Under the pieces are notes generated by a model that saw only the letters and a program-made list of their open reading frames with translations, did not search any database and was not told the DNA's origin. DNA of 42,877 nt. It comes from Nocardia carnea (GTDB lineage: Bacteria > Actinomycetota > Actinomycetes > Mycobacteriales > Mycobacteriaceae). The stretch is from positions 1 to 42,877 of the forward strand of contig NZ_JARWPM010000291.1 in the NCBI RefSeq assembly GCF_029869215.1. The letters run 5' to 3'. The translations under genes were made by a program, and so were the position numbers. Positions 24,931-31,823 of the stretch are shown here, piece after piece (position 1 is the first letter of the stretch; the number at the start of each line of letters is the position of its first letter).

Positions 24931-26010
24931 ATGCCGAAAATCGTGCTGTTCGGGGCCACCGGGTACACCGGCCGCCTGATCGCCGAGGCCCTGATCGGCC
25001 ACGGCGCCGCGCCCGTACTCGCCGCCCGCAACGCCGGTTCACTCGAGAAATTGGCCGCCGGACTCGGGGGCGCGGAGACCGCGGTGGCCGATATCGCCGA
25101 TCCCGGTTCGATCCGTGCACTGCTGGGCCGCGGCGATGTTCTGGTGACGACGGTCGGGCCGTTCCTGCGCTACGGCAATCCGGCGCTGGCGGCCGCGCTC
25201 GCGGCGGGCGCACACTACTTCGACTCCACCGGGGAAGGCCCGTTCATCCGTACGGTGTTCGACCACGACGCCGCGGCTCGCGGGGCGGGATCGGCACTGC
25301 TCACCGCGTTCGGATTCGACTATGTGCCGGGCAATCTGGCCGCCGGGCTGGCACTGGCGGACGCACCCGGCGCCGTCCGGGCGGAGATCGGCTACTTCGT
25401 CGACGGACCCGGCACCAGCGGTGGTACCCGGGCGTCCATGGCGGGCATGGTGTTCGAGGAGGGGTTCGCGCTGCGCGGCGGGCGGATCGCCGGGGAGCGG
25501 ACGGCCGCCCGGATCCGCACCTTCGAGGTCGCGGGCCGGGCCCTCACGGGCGCCTCGGTACCCGGTTCGGAACATCTGGCCCTCGCCCGCTCGTACCCGG
25601 GGCTCCGGGACGCCAACGTCTACCTCGGCCTGCCCGGGCCGGCGGCGCGTGGTCTCCAGGCCACCTCCCTGGCCGCCGGTTTGGCCGGACGGATCCGGCC
25701 GGTGCGGCAACTGGCCGAATCCGCGCTGTCCCGGCTGGTGAAGGGCTCCACCGGCGGCCCGAGCCCCGAGTCGCGCGCCCGCACGAAATCGTGGGCGGTC
25801 GCCGAGGTTTCCGACACCACCGGCCGCGTGCTCGAGTCGGTGACGCTGTCGCTGGGCGACCCCTACGATTTCACCGCGGCGATCCTCGCCTGGGGCGCGC
25901 GGACCGCCCTCGACGGCGGCCTTCGCGCTACCGGCGCGCTCGGTCCCGTCGAAGCGTTCGGCCTCGACGCCCTCACCGCCGGCGCGGCCGAAGCCGGTCT
26001 GAGCCGATAG
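24931..26010 (+). CDS. Saccharopine dehydrogenase-like NAD(P)-binding reductase
   Basis: 359 residues from the ATG at 24931 (MPKIVLFGATGYTGRLIAEA); ATG at 24898 would add 11 residues. The N-terminal Rossmann fold has GATGYTG and the helix LVTTVGPFLRYGNPALAAAL, then AHYFDSTGEGPFIRTVF and FGFDYVPGNLAAGLAL. This is the saccharopine dehydrogenase/trans-acting enoyl reductase family found widely in mycobacteria and nocardiae. True saccharopine dehydrogenase activity is unlikely; members are often linked to lipid or polyketide reduction. No lipid gene is adjacent. A strong bidirectional hairpin follows at 26029. Confidence 0.8.
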   Translation: MPKIVLFGATGYTGRLIAEALIGHGAAPVLAARNAGSLEKLAAGLGGAETAVADIADPGSIRALLGRGDVLVTTVGPFLRYGNPALAAALAAGAHYFDSTGEGPFIRTVFDHDAAARGAGSALLTAFGFDYVPGNLAAGLALADAPGAVRAEIGYFVDGPGTSGGTRASMAGMVFEEGFALRGGRIAGERTAARIRTFEVAGRALTGASVPGSEHLALARSYPGLRDANVYLGLPGPAARGLQATSLAAGLAGRIRPVRQLAESALSRLVKGSTGGPSPESRARTKSWAVAEVSDTTGRVLESVTLSLGDPYDFTAAILAWGARTALDGGLRATGALGPVEAFGLDALTAGAAEAGLSR

Positions 26011-26028
26011 TCCCCGGCCGCACGACAT

Positions 26029-26052
26029 CCCGCTCGGGCGGGCCCGAGCGGG
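26029..26052. terminator. Bidirectional hairpin terminator
   Basis: CCCGCTCGGG at 26029-26038 and CCCGAGCGGG at 26043-26052 form a perfect 10-bp stem with a 4-nt loop. It lies between the convergent reductase gene (ends 26010) and the minus-strand micropeptide (ends 26083), so it can serve both. There is no T-run. Confidence 0.65.
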
Positions 26053-26082
26053 AACGTAGCCGCCGGCGCGGCGGTGCCGTTC

Positions 26083-26166
26083 TCAGAGAACGAGGCCGAG
26101 TAGCGCCCAAGCCACGCTGAGTGCCGCACCCGCGACCGCGGAGCCGAGGCCGATTATCGCGCTCAT
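26083..26166 (-). CDS. 27-residue hydrophobic micropeptide
   Basis: A minus-strand reading frame of 27 residues starts at an ATG at 26166 and ends in TGA at 26083-26085. It begins MSAIIGLGSAVAGAALSVAW and ends ALLGLVL. It is one hydrophobic helix with small-residue (Gly/Ala) spacing and no charged residue at all. A purine-rich GAGAGGAA sequence lies 5 bases before the ATG, a good ribosome binding site. A hairpin terminator lies just beyond the stop. I do not recognise the family. It could be a membrane micropeptide, a type I toxin-like peptide or a leader; the ribosome site and terminator make chance less likely. Confidence 0.5.
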   Translation of the reverse strand: MSAIIGLGSAVAGAALSVAWALLGLVL

Positions 26167-26768
26167 GGTAGTTCCTCTCTTCCTGCGAAGAATTTCCGAT
26201 TGTGCTCCGGCACGTAACTGCGAAACGAAAACCCGGCATATCATCGGCAACAATCAATGGATGCCGCACAGTCGTTCACGACCGGGCTTCCGCCACTGCG
26301 GCATACCCCGATTCCGGGGAACACCACCTGTGCAGATTAGCACTCCGATTCGCTGCCGTCAGGACCCCGAGCGCATCAACAACGGTCGTGCAAACAAACT
26401 TTCACCGCACCCCGCCGACGTCCGGGAATCGTGGTGCGACATGGCGCGATCGCGCCCGGCACCCGGGAAGTGCCAGGTGCCGGAATCGTTAAACCCATCC
26501 GGCCGTATATAACGAAGCAACCGGCGAGAACAACTCGTAATCCGCTTCGTCATCAACTTTTCCGGTGCGCCCCGGAAATTGACCGTCGAATCGCTATATC
26601 ACAGCACGGACCGGGCGAATTCGCGGCCGAAAATATTCCCGCTCCGCCGCGTGGCCGAACTCGTATACGATTTCGCCGATTCCCTGCGGGGAATTACACG
26701 AAGGGTGATATCCGCGCGACCCGCGCCCGCGTATCCGTGCCGCGGCGGTGGTGCGCGAAACTGGACCG
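26167..26768. other. Gene-free region of about 600 bp, lower GC than neighbours
   Basis: No reading frame here has convincing coding character on either strand. The stretch is visibly richer in A and T than its surroundings (for instance CCGTATATAACGAAGCAA near 26500). It holds an inverted repeat, CGGCACC at 26457-26463 with GGTGCCG at 26476-26482, and a GTGC-N6-GCAC repeat near 26329. It is the divergent upstream space of the micropeptide (minus) and the MarR gene (plus), so it should contain their promoters; it may also hold an unannotated RNA or a decayed gene. Confidence 0.5.
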
Positions 26769-27209
26769 GTGAGTACCGACAGCGACCGGACGCCCCCGGC
26801 CACCAGCGCCTCGATCATCGTGCTGACCTTGGCCCGGCGCGTGGAATCCGAACTCAGCGCGGGACTGGCACCACTGGACCTGACCGTCGGACGGCTGGGC
26901 CTGCTCGGCCATATCTCCGGCATCCCCGGTGCCTCGTTCAGCGAACTGGCCCGTATGTCCGGGATCAGCGTCCAGAGTGTGCACACCGCCGTGAAGGCAC
27001 TCGCCGGCGCCGGACTGGTTCGCGACCGCACCGCTCGCGCCGGTTCGGCCTCGGCGATCGAACTCACCCCGGCGGGGCAACGGCTGCTCGGCGCGGCCCG
27101 GCAGGTGGTCGCCGACGTCGACGAACGGCTGTTCGGCGCCGCGGCCGATCCCGTCCAGCGGCAGATCGGCGCCGCACTCACCGAGGCGTTCCGGGAAACA
27201 GCCCCTTAG
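26769..27209 (+). CDS. MarR-family transcriptional regulator
   Basis: 146 residues from the GTG at 26769; GTG at 26748 would add seven residues. The winged helix-turn-helix is clear: ASFSELARMSGISVQSVHTA and VKALAGAGLVRDRTARAG, followed by the wing and IELTPAGQRLL. MarR dimers usually repress a neighbouring gene and respond to small phenolic or oxidant signals. The next gene, 95 bp downstream, is preceded by two copies of a CTTCAG-N5-CTGAAG repeat, the form expected for a MarR dimer site. I infer that this protein controls the membrane protein and rhodanese genes. No effector is evident. Confidence 0.88.
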   Translation: MSTDSDRTPPATSASIIVLTLARRVESELSAGLAPLDLTVGRLGLLGHISGIPGASFSELARMSGISVQSVHTAVKALAGAGLVRDRTARAGSASAIELTPAGQRLLGAARQVVADVDERLFGAAADPVQRQIGAALTEAFRETAP

Positions 27210-27241
27210 CCAGGCCTCGGCGCCCAGGCGACCCACTCAAC

Positions 27242-27258
27242 CTTCAGGCCAGCTGAAA
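27242..27258. promoter_or_regulatory. MarR-type operator, upstream copy
   Basis: CTTCAG at 27242-27247, a GCCAG spacer, then CTGAAA at 27253-27258: an inverted repeat with one mismatch. It is the same element as the copy 28 bp downstream. It lies between the MarR gene and the membrane protein gene, so the MarR protein is the likely ligand. Confidence 0.6.
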
Positions 27259-27269
27259 GATCTGTTAGG

Positions 27270-27286
27270 CTTCAGCCAAACTGAAG
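27270..27286. promoter_or_regulatory. MarR-type operator, downstream copy
   Basis: CTTCAG at 27270-27275, a CCAAA spacer, then CTGAAG at 27281-27286: a perfect repeat. The outer arms of both copies also pair as TCAACCTTCAG (27237-27247) with CTGAAGGTTGA (27281-27291). A TAGGCT hexamer at 27266-27271, a possible -10 element, sits between the two copies and touches the second, suited to repression. Confidence 0.65.
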
Positions 27287-27304
27287 GTTGAGAGGGAGCT
27301 GTTC

Positions 27305-27748
27305 ATGCACCACCTGCTGCTGTCGGTCCACGTCCTGGCAGCCATTGTCTTCGTCGGCGGTTCCGCGGTCGCCACCAGTCTGTTCCCCCGGTACGCGCCG
27401 GTCGCCGATTCCGCGGGCGCGGCGCAGCGTTCGCCCGCGGTCGCCGCGGTGCTGCACCGGATCACCGGGACCTACGCACGCCTGGGCCTGATCGTCCCGG
27501 CGGCCGGGATCGCGCTGGCGGTGCTGCAAGGCCGGATGGGCGAAATATGGATCACCGCGGCCCTCGTTCTCACCGCCTGCGCCGCCGCGATCATCACGAC
27601 GATCATCCATCCGATGCAGCGCGAAGCCCTCGCAGTACCCGGCGGCACCCCCCGGCTGCGGACTCTCGGCATGCTCGCCGGCCTCTACAACACGCTGTGG
27701 CTGATCGTGGTCGTCCTCATGATCGTCCGCCCCGGCGCAGCTGCCTGA
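27305..27748 (+). CDS. Four-helix integral membrane protein (DUF2269/CopD-like)
   Basis: 147 residues with an ATG at 27305 after a GAGAGGGAGCT site. Four hydrophobic segments are visible: LLLSVHVLAAIVFVGGSAVA, LGLIVPAAGIALAVL, ITAALVLTACAAAIITTIIH and LGMLAGLYNTLWLIVVVLMI. Histidines early in helix 1 (VHVLAAIVFVGG) and at the end of helix 3 (IIHPMQREAL) are the pattern of DUF2269/CopD-like proteins, which may bind haem or copper. The closest family is uncertain. It is likely repressed by the MarR protein and is followed 26 bp later by a rhodanese gene, suggesting a role in sulfur or redox stress at the membrane. Confidence 0.75.
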   Translation: MHHLLLSVHVLAAIVFVGGSAVATSLFPRYAPVADSAGAAQRSPAVAAVLHRITGTYARLGLIVPAAGIALAVLQGRMGEIWITAALVLTACAAAIITTIIHPMQREALAVPGGTPRLRTLGMLAGLYNTLWLIVVVLMIVRPGAAA

Positions 27749-27773
27749 CCGATCGACTCGAGGACCGACGCTC

Positions 27774-28112
27774 ATGAGCATTCGCCACTACCTGTATCGC
27801 GCGCCCTCGCTCTCCGCGGCGGAGGCCGTCGACGCCGTCCGCGCCGGTGCGTTGATCGTGGACGTCCGCCGGCAGTTCGAATGGCACCGCACTCATATCC
27901 CCGGGGCTGTCCACCTGCCGCTGGAACAGTTGCCGGCCGGCTGCGAGAACCTGCCCGACGACCGGCTCCTGATCACGTTCTGCACCGGCGGCCTGCGCTC
28001 CTACGGCGCCGCGAACCTGCTCCTCGAGTACGGCTTCGAAGCCAAGAACATGTCGGGCGGGCTGATCGAATGGCGCGCCGCGGGCGGGGCACTGGAAACC
28101 ACGCGCCGATGA
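27774..28112 (+). CDS. Rhodanese-domain protein
   Basis: 112 residues, a single rhodanese domain. The fold markers are GALIVDVRRQFEWHRTHIPG, AVHLPLEQLP and the active-site loop LITFCTGGLRSYGAANLLLE, where the Cys would carry a persulfide. There is no signal peptide, so it acts in the cytosol. It probably moves sulfane sulfur to cyanide, thiols or a protein acceptor. It is the last gene of the MarR-controlled unit with the membrane protein just before it (26 bp). Its 3' end is convergent with thiZ, only 12 bp away. Confidence 0.92.
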   Translation: MSIRHYLYRAPSLSAAEAVDAVRAGALIVDVRRQFEWHRTHIPGAVHLPLEQLPAGCENLPDDRLLITFCTGGLRSYGAANLLLEYGFEAKNMSGGLIEWRAAGGALETTRR

Positions 28113-28124
28113 CACCGCCCGCAG

Positions 28125-28913
28125 CTAGCCCACCGAGTCCGCGGTGAGTACCTCGAGCAGTTCCTGCTCCAACGCGGCGAATCCCGGTTCGGTGATCATC
28201 GACACCTCGCGCGGGCGGGGCAGATCGACACGCACCGCGCGGCGCACCGTGGCCGGACGACCGGACAGCACGATCACCCGGTCCGAGAGGTACACGGCCT
28301 CGCGGATATCGTGGGTGATCATCAGCACCATCCACCGGTAGCGCTGCCAGACGTCCTGCAACCACGCCTGCATCTCGGTGCGGGTCAGCGAATCGAGCGC
28401 CCCGAAAGGCTCGTCCAGTAACAGCAATTCCCGCTCCTGGACGACGGTCCGCAGCATCGCCGCGCGCTGCCGCATCCCCCCGGACAGCTGGGCCGGGCGG
28501 GCGTCTTCGAAACCGGACAGCCCGAACACCTCGAACAATTCGCGGGCTCGGCGCCGGGCCTCCGCCTTCCCGACCCCGTGCACCTGGAGGCCCAGGATGG
28601 TGTTGTCGAGGACCGTGCGCCACGGGAACAGCAGATCCTTCTGCGGCATATAGGCGCAATGGCCCGGCACCGGCCCGGCGTCGCCCGCGCCGAACCGGAT
28701 GGTGCCCGCGTCGGGGGTCTCCAGGCCTGCCAGCAGATTGAACAGCGTGCTCTTCCCGCAGCCGCTCGGGCCGATGACCGAGACGAACTCGCCGGGTTGC
28801 GCGGTGAACGAGACACCGCCCAGCACCTGCCTGCGCGTCCCCCGCCGGCCGGGCTGCGGGAACGATTTCGTGACGGCGTCGATCACGATGCGGCGCCCGG
28901 GCTCAACGGCCAC
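28125..28913 (-). CDS. thiZ: ABC transporter ATPase, thiamine-pyrimidine precursor (ThiZ-like)
   Basis: 262 residues, one nucleotide-binding domain. Walker A is IGPSGCGKSTLFNLLAGLE, the Q-loop is in YMPQKDLLFPW, the signature is QLSGGMRQRAAML and Walker B is ELLLLDEPFGALD with the switch His in MVLMITHD. The short NitT/TauT-type ATPase, the adjacent THI5-like binding protein and the TPP riboswitch upstream point to uptake of N-formyl-aminomethyl-hydroxymethylpyrimidine or a related thiamine breakdown product. It overlaps thiX by 11 bp and is the last gene of the operon. A taurine- or nitrate-type substrate is excluded mainly by context. Confidence 0.88.
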   Translation of the reverse strand: MAVEPGRRIVIDAVTKSFPQPGRRGTRRQVLGGVSFTAQPGEFVSVIGPSGCGKSTLFNLLAGLETPDAGTIRFGAGDAGPVPGHCAYMPQKDLLFPWRTVLDNTILGLQVHGVGKAEARRRARELFEVFGLSGFEDARPAQLSGGMRQRAAMLRTVVQERELLLLDEPFGALDSLTRTEMQAWLQDVWQRYRWMVLMITHDIREAVYLSDRVIVLSGRPATVRRAVRVDLPRPREVSMITEPGFAALEQELLEVLTADSVG

Positions 28914-29745
28914 GGCGACTCCTGTTCTCCGCGCGTGACCACGGTGCCACGACCCGTTCGACCGCGAAGGTGAGCAGATACAGCGCGACGCTGAGGAACG
29001 CGGTCACGAAAACCGCCGCCAGCACCAGATCGGTGCGGAACGAATTCTTCTGCAGGCTCATATAGATTCCCAGACCCCGCCGGGCCCCGACGTACTCGGC
29101 GAAGACCGCGCCGACGACGGCGTAGGTGATCCCGATGCGCAACGCCGTGAAGAACCGCGGAATCGCCGACGGCAGGCGCACATACCGGAACACCTGGAGC
29201 CGGGAGGCACCCATACTGCGCAGCAGCGCGCCCGCTTCGCGGTCCGCGGCGGCGAAGCCCTCGATCAAGCCGATCGCCATCGGGAAGAAGGTGACCAGCG
29301 CGACGACGAGCACCTTCGGCAGCAACCCGAATCCGAACCAGATGATCATCAGCGGTGCGATCGCGATGATCGGCAGGGTCTGCGAGGCCACGAACAGCGG
29401 GACGAACGCGCGGCGCAACCACGGCGAGAAGTCCACCACGACGGCCAGCAGCCAGGCCAGGGTCAGCGAGACGGCGAATCCGGCCAGCGTCACCTGGACG
29501 GTGGCGGCGGCGTGGGTGGCGATCTCGGCGCGATGCGCCCAGCCCTGGTGCAGCACCCGGGCCGGGGACGGCAGGAGCTGCGGGCGGATACCGCTGAGCG
29601 TCACATACGCCTGCCAGAGCGCGACCAGCGCCGCCACGGTCACGACAGCCGGTACCACCCGGCCTGCCCCGGTGGTGCCTGCGGATTCGTCGTGCGCAGA
29701 GTTGTCGTCGCGCACGGAATCGTCACGGGCCGGCGAGATAGTCAT
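28903..29745 (-). CDS. thiX: ABC transporter permease, thiamine-pyrimidine precursor (ThiX-like)
   Basis: 280 residues with six or so helices in the BPD_transp_1 fold. Two features stand out: the LARDD-like hydrophilic N-terminal 30 residues, and the EAA-type loop at EGFAAADREAGALLRSMGAS, which contacts the ATPase. Helices include VVPAVVTVAALVALWQAYV, VTLAGFAVSLTLAWLLAVVV and VLVVALVTFFPMAIGLIEG. It overlaps the thiY gene by 23 bp and thiZ by 11 bp, so all three are translated together. A GTG at 29715 could be the true start. It should form the membrane channel for the substrate delivered by ThiY. Confidence 0.87.
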   Translation of the reverse strand: MTISPARDDSVRDDNSAHDESAGTTGAGRVVPAVVTVAALVALWQAYVTLSGIRPQLLPSPARVLHQGWAHRAEIATHAAATVQVTLAGFAVSLTLAWLLAVVVDFSPWLRRAFVPLFVASQTLPIIAIAPLMIIWFGFGLLPKVLVVALVTFFPMAIGLIEGFAAADREAGALLRSMGASRLQVFRYVRLPSAIPRFFTALRIGITYAVVGAVFAEYVGARRGLGIYMSLQKNSFRTDLVLAAVFVTAFLSVALYLLTFAVERVVAPWSRAENRSRRGR

Positions 29746-30745
29746 CGGTGAAGTAGGTCGACCAGTCGGGTTCGGCGGCCAACGGTGCGCCGTCGGGCCC
29801 GGTGAGCAGGCCCTTCTCCCAGAGGAATCCGGAACTCGCCGCCCACTGTTCGCGGGTCTGGGTGCCGACCCGCCCGGTGGGATCCTTCATGAACTGGTCG
29901 GCCAGCATCCGCTGGCTCTCGAATACCAGCGATTCGTCGGCGAACGCTCCGGGGTTGGCGGCGAGCAGATCCCGGGCGGCCGAATCGGGATCGTCGGCGG
30001 CGACCTGGTATCCGCGTTGCAGCGCCTGCACGAACCTCGCCGCACGATCGGGGTTGGCGGCCAGCCAGTCCTCGTTGGCGTCGATCACGATGGCGTAGGC
30101 GTCCGGGAAACCGAAGTCGGTGTAGCGGAAGTACTTCATCGGGGTGCCGTGGTGTTCGGCCTCGATACCTTCCCAGGCCAGATAGGAGACCGTGAAATCG
30201 GCCTGCCCGGAATACACGGCCTCGTAGGCCGAGGTCCCCAGGGTGACCGATTCGAAATCGCCGGTACCGCCGTCGTTGCGGATCACCTGCTGCAGCGCCT
30301 CCACCTCGCCCGGATCACCGAACCCGGCATAGATTTTACCGTCCAGATCCTTCGGACTCCGGATATCGGCGCGATCGGCCTTCACCCCGATACCGGTCGC
30401 CCAACGCTGCAATGGCGCGAGTACCGACAGCGTGCGCCCGCCGGAGGCCCGTGAGAAGGTCGACGAATTCTGGGTGCTGATCCCGAATTCGGCGTTGCCG
30501 GCGTCGATGACCGTATCGACCGCGGTGTTGTTGTACGGCAGGATCTCCACGTCCAGGCCGGCTTCGGCGAAAAATCCGCGCTGCTGGGCGACGAACAGTC
30601 CGGTGTGGTTGGTGTTCGGTGTCCAGTCCAGCGCAAAACGGATGGTGTGGTCGTCACCGGTCCCGGCGGTACACGCCGTGAGCGCGGACAACGCCGTCAG
30701 CACGACGGCGACCGCGGCGAGGGACCGGCGCAGGCGGCCGTTCAC
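29723..30745 (-). CDS. thiY: THI5/NMT1-like substrate-binding lipoprotein (ThiY-like)
   Basis: 340 residues from a GTG at 30745 that overlaps the tenA stop (GTGA); a GTG at 30757 is possible but would sit inside tenA. The signal is LAAVAVVLTALSALTAC with a lipobox Cys. The mature protein starts the NMT1 domain with FALDWTPNTNHTGLFVAQQR and continues with VDTVIDAGNAEFGIS, the SxxE-like sugar/pyrimidine pocket region and VSYLAWEGIEAEHHG. THI5-like proteins bind formyl-aminomethylpyrimidine or HMP. The TPP riboswitch and TenA neighbour fit that. It delivers the ligand to the ThiX/ThiZ transporter. Confidence 0.88.
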   Translation of the reverse strand: MNGRLRRSLAAVAVVLTALSALTACTAGTGDDHTIRFALDWTPNTNHTGLFVAQQRGFFAEAGLDVEILPYNNTAVDTVIDAGNAEFGISTQNSSTFSRASGGRTLSVLAPLQRWATGIGVKADRADIRSPKDLDGKIYAGFGDPGEVEALQQVIRNDGGTGDFESVTLGTSAYEAVYSGQADFTVSYLAWEGIEAEHHGTPMKYFRYTDFGFPDAYAIVIDANEDWLAANPDRAARFVQALQRGYQVAADDPDSAARDLLAANPGAFADESLVFESQRMLADQFMKDPTGRVGTQTREQWAASSGFLWEKGLLTGPDGAPLAAEPDWSTYFTDDYLAGP

Positions 30746-31446
30746 GAGGCGGGCCACGGCTGCGGATGCAGTGCCGTGTCCCAGAACATCAGCTCGTACC
30801 GGGTGGCGACGGTGAACGCCGCCGCCATGGCCGCGCGCTCATGGTCGCCTGCGAACTCCGCGGCCGCGTCGACCAGCGAGCGCGCCGCGGCCGCCGACTC
30901 CTGGAATTCCGCGGCACCGTAAGTGGCCACCCACCGGGCATACGGGTGCTCGGGATCGGCGGCGAGCACAGCGGCCGCGCGGGTGGCCAGATCGCGGCCG
31001 ACCTCCGCGTAGATCCAGAAGCACGGCAGTGCCGCCGCCGCGCCCACCGCGTACGACTCGGTGGCCGCGGTCGCGATCAGATAGGAGACATAGCCGAGGC
31101 AGGCCTGCGAATGCTGCGGCTCGTCCGCGGGCGCGGGCAGCAGACCCGAGCCGAGGAGTTCGTCGTGCAACGCCGATTCCACCGAGACCGCGGTGGCGGC
31201 CGACGTCGCCCAGAATTGCGCCGCCCGGACATCGGGCGCTTTCGCGGCGAGGAGGGCCAGTACTTTCGAATAACCGGCGAGATACAGCGAATCCTGCTCG
31301 ATATAGGTGCGGAACACCTCGGGCGGCAAGGTACCGTCACCGAGCAGCCGGAGGAATTCCAGATCGTCGATCGCTGCGCGCAGCTCCTTCGTCCGGTCCC
31401 AGAGTTGTGCGGTGAATCCGCCGGATTCGGTGGTGTGCGCGGGCAA
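30742..31446 (-). CDS. tenA: TenA-family aminopyrimidine aminohydrolase
   Basis: 234 residues if the TTG at 31446 is used. An ATG at 31470 gives 242 residues but lies inside the TPP riboswitch 3' strand. The TTG has AAGGGA about 10 bases before it, and that same stretch is part of the aptamer, so ligand binding would hide the ribosome site. The TenA fold is clear: FRTYIEQDSLYLAGYSKVLA, ESALHDELLGS, the conserved Cys in ALPCFWIYAEVG, and YELMFWDTAL at the C-terminus. TenA converts aminomethylpyrimidine to HMP in thiamine salvage. Its stop overlaps the thiY start. No other thi genes are in the window. Confidence 0.9.
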   Translation of the reverse strand: MPAHTTESGGFTAQLWDRTKELRAAIDDLEFLRLLGDGTLPPEVFRTYIEQDSLYLAGYSKVLALLAAKAPDVRAAQFWATSAATAVSVESALHDELLGSGLLPAPADEPQHSQACLGYVSYLIATAATESYAVGAAAALPCFWIYAEVGRDLATRAAAVLAADPEHPYARWVATYGAAEFQESAAAARSLVDAAAEFAGDHERAAMAAAFTVATRYELMFWDTALHPQPWPAS

Positions 31447-31451
31447 ACCAG

Positions 31452-31528
31452 GACATCCCTTCGTCAGCATTACCTGAACAGGTTCTCGGGTGTGATCTCA
31501 GCCCCGCGTCTGCGGAGCACCCCGTGTC
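31452..31528 (-). promoter_or_regulatory. TPP riboswitch (thi box) aptamer
   Basis: On the minus strand the core segments are all present in order: ACGGGGTGCT, a CCGC-AGAC-GCGG P3 hairpin, GGCTGAGATCACACCC, GAACCTGTTCAGGTAATGC and GACGAAGGGA. CTGAGA and the GAACCTG...GGTAATGC...GAAGGGA pieces are the hallmark of the TPP aptamer. The P1 helix closes with GACA at its 5' end and TGTC at its 3' end. It precedes tenA and the ABC genes, so thiamine pyrophosphate should shut the operon off. Control is probably at translation, since the ribosome site lies in the aptamer. Confidence 0.95.
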
Positions 31529-31823
31529 GGAACGAATCCGACCATACCAGTGGCGCGTCGCATGACAAGGGGCGAGGGGCGCCGGATAATGCCCGCCGAC
31601 CGGCCGCGGTCGCGATCCGGGCGCCGGGCGCCCCGCTCGATTCGGCGCCTCCGGGGGCGCCACACCTGTTCGCCGCCGGCCGCGTAGATCTGGTCTCCGG
31701 GCTGTGACGCATCCCAGGCGCCGGCCGGATCCGTTGTCATCCGGGGCAATTCCCGCCGACCGCCGCATACAGGCCCAGGCTTCCGGGTTGGATGGCACAA
31801 CAACAGTGGGAAGGGCGGCGAGT

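Noticed and set aside
29126..30454. Plus-strand open frame of 442 codons
   Set aside because: Antisense shadow of thiX and thiY, with no recognisable motif.
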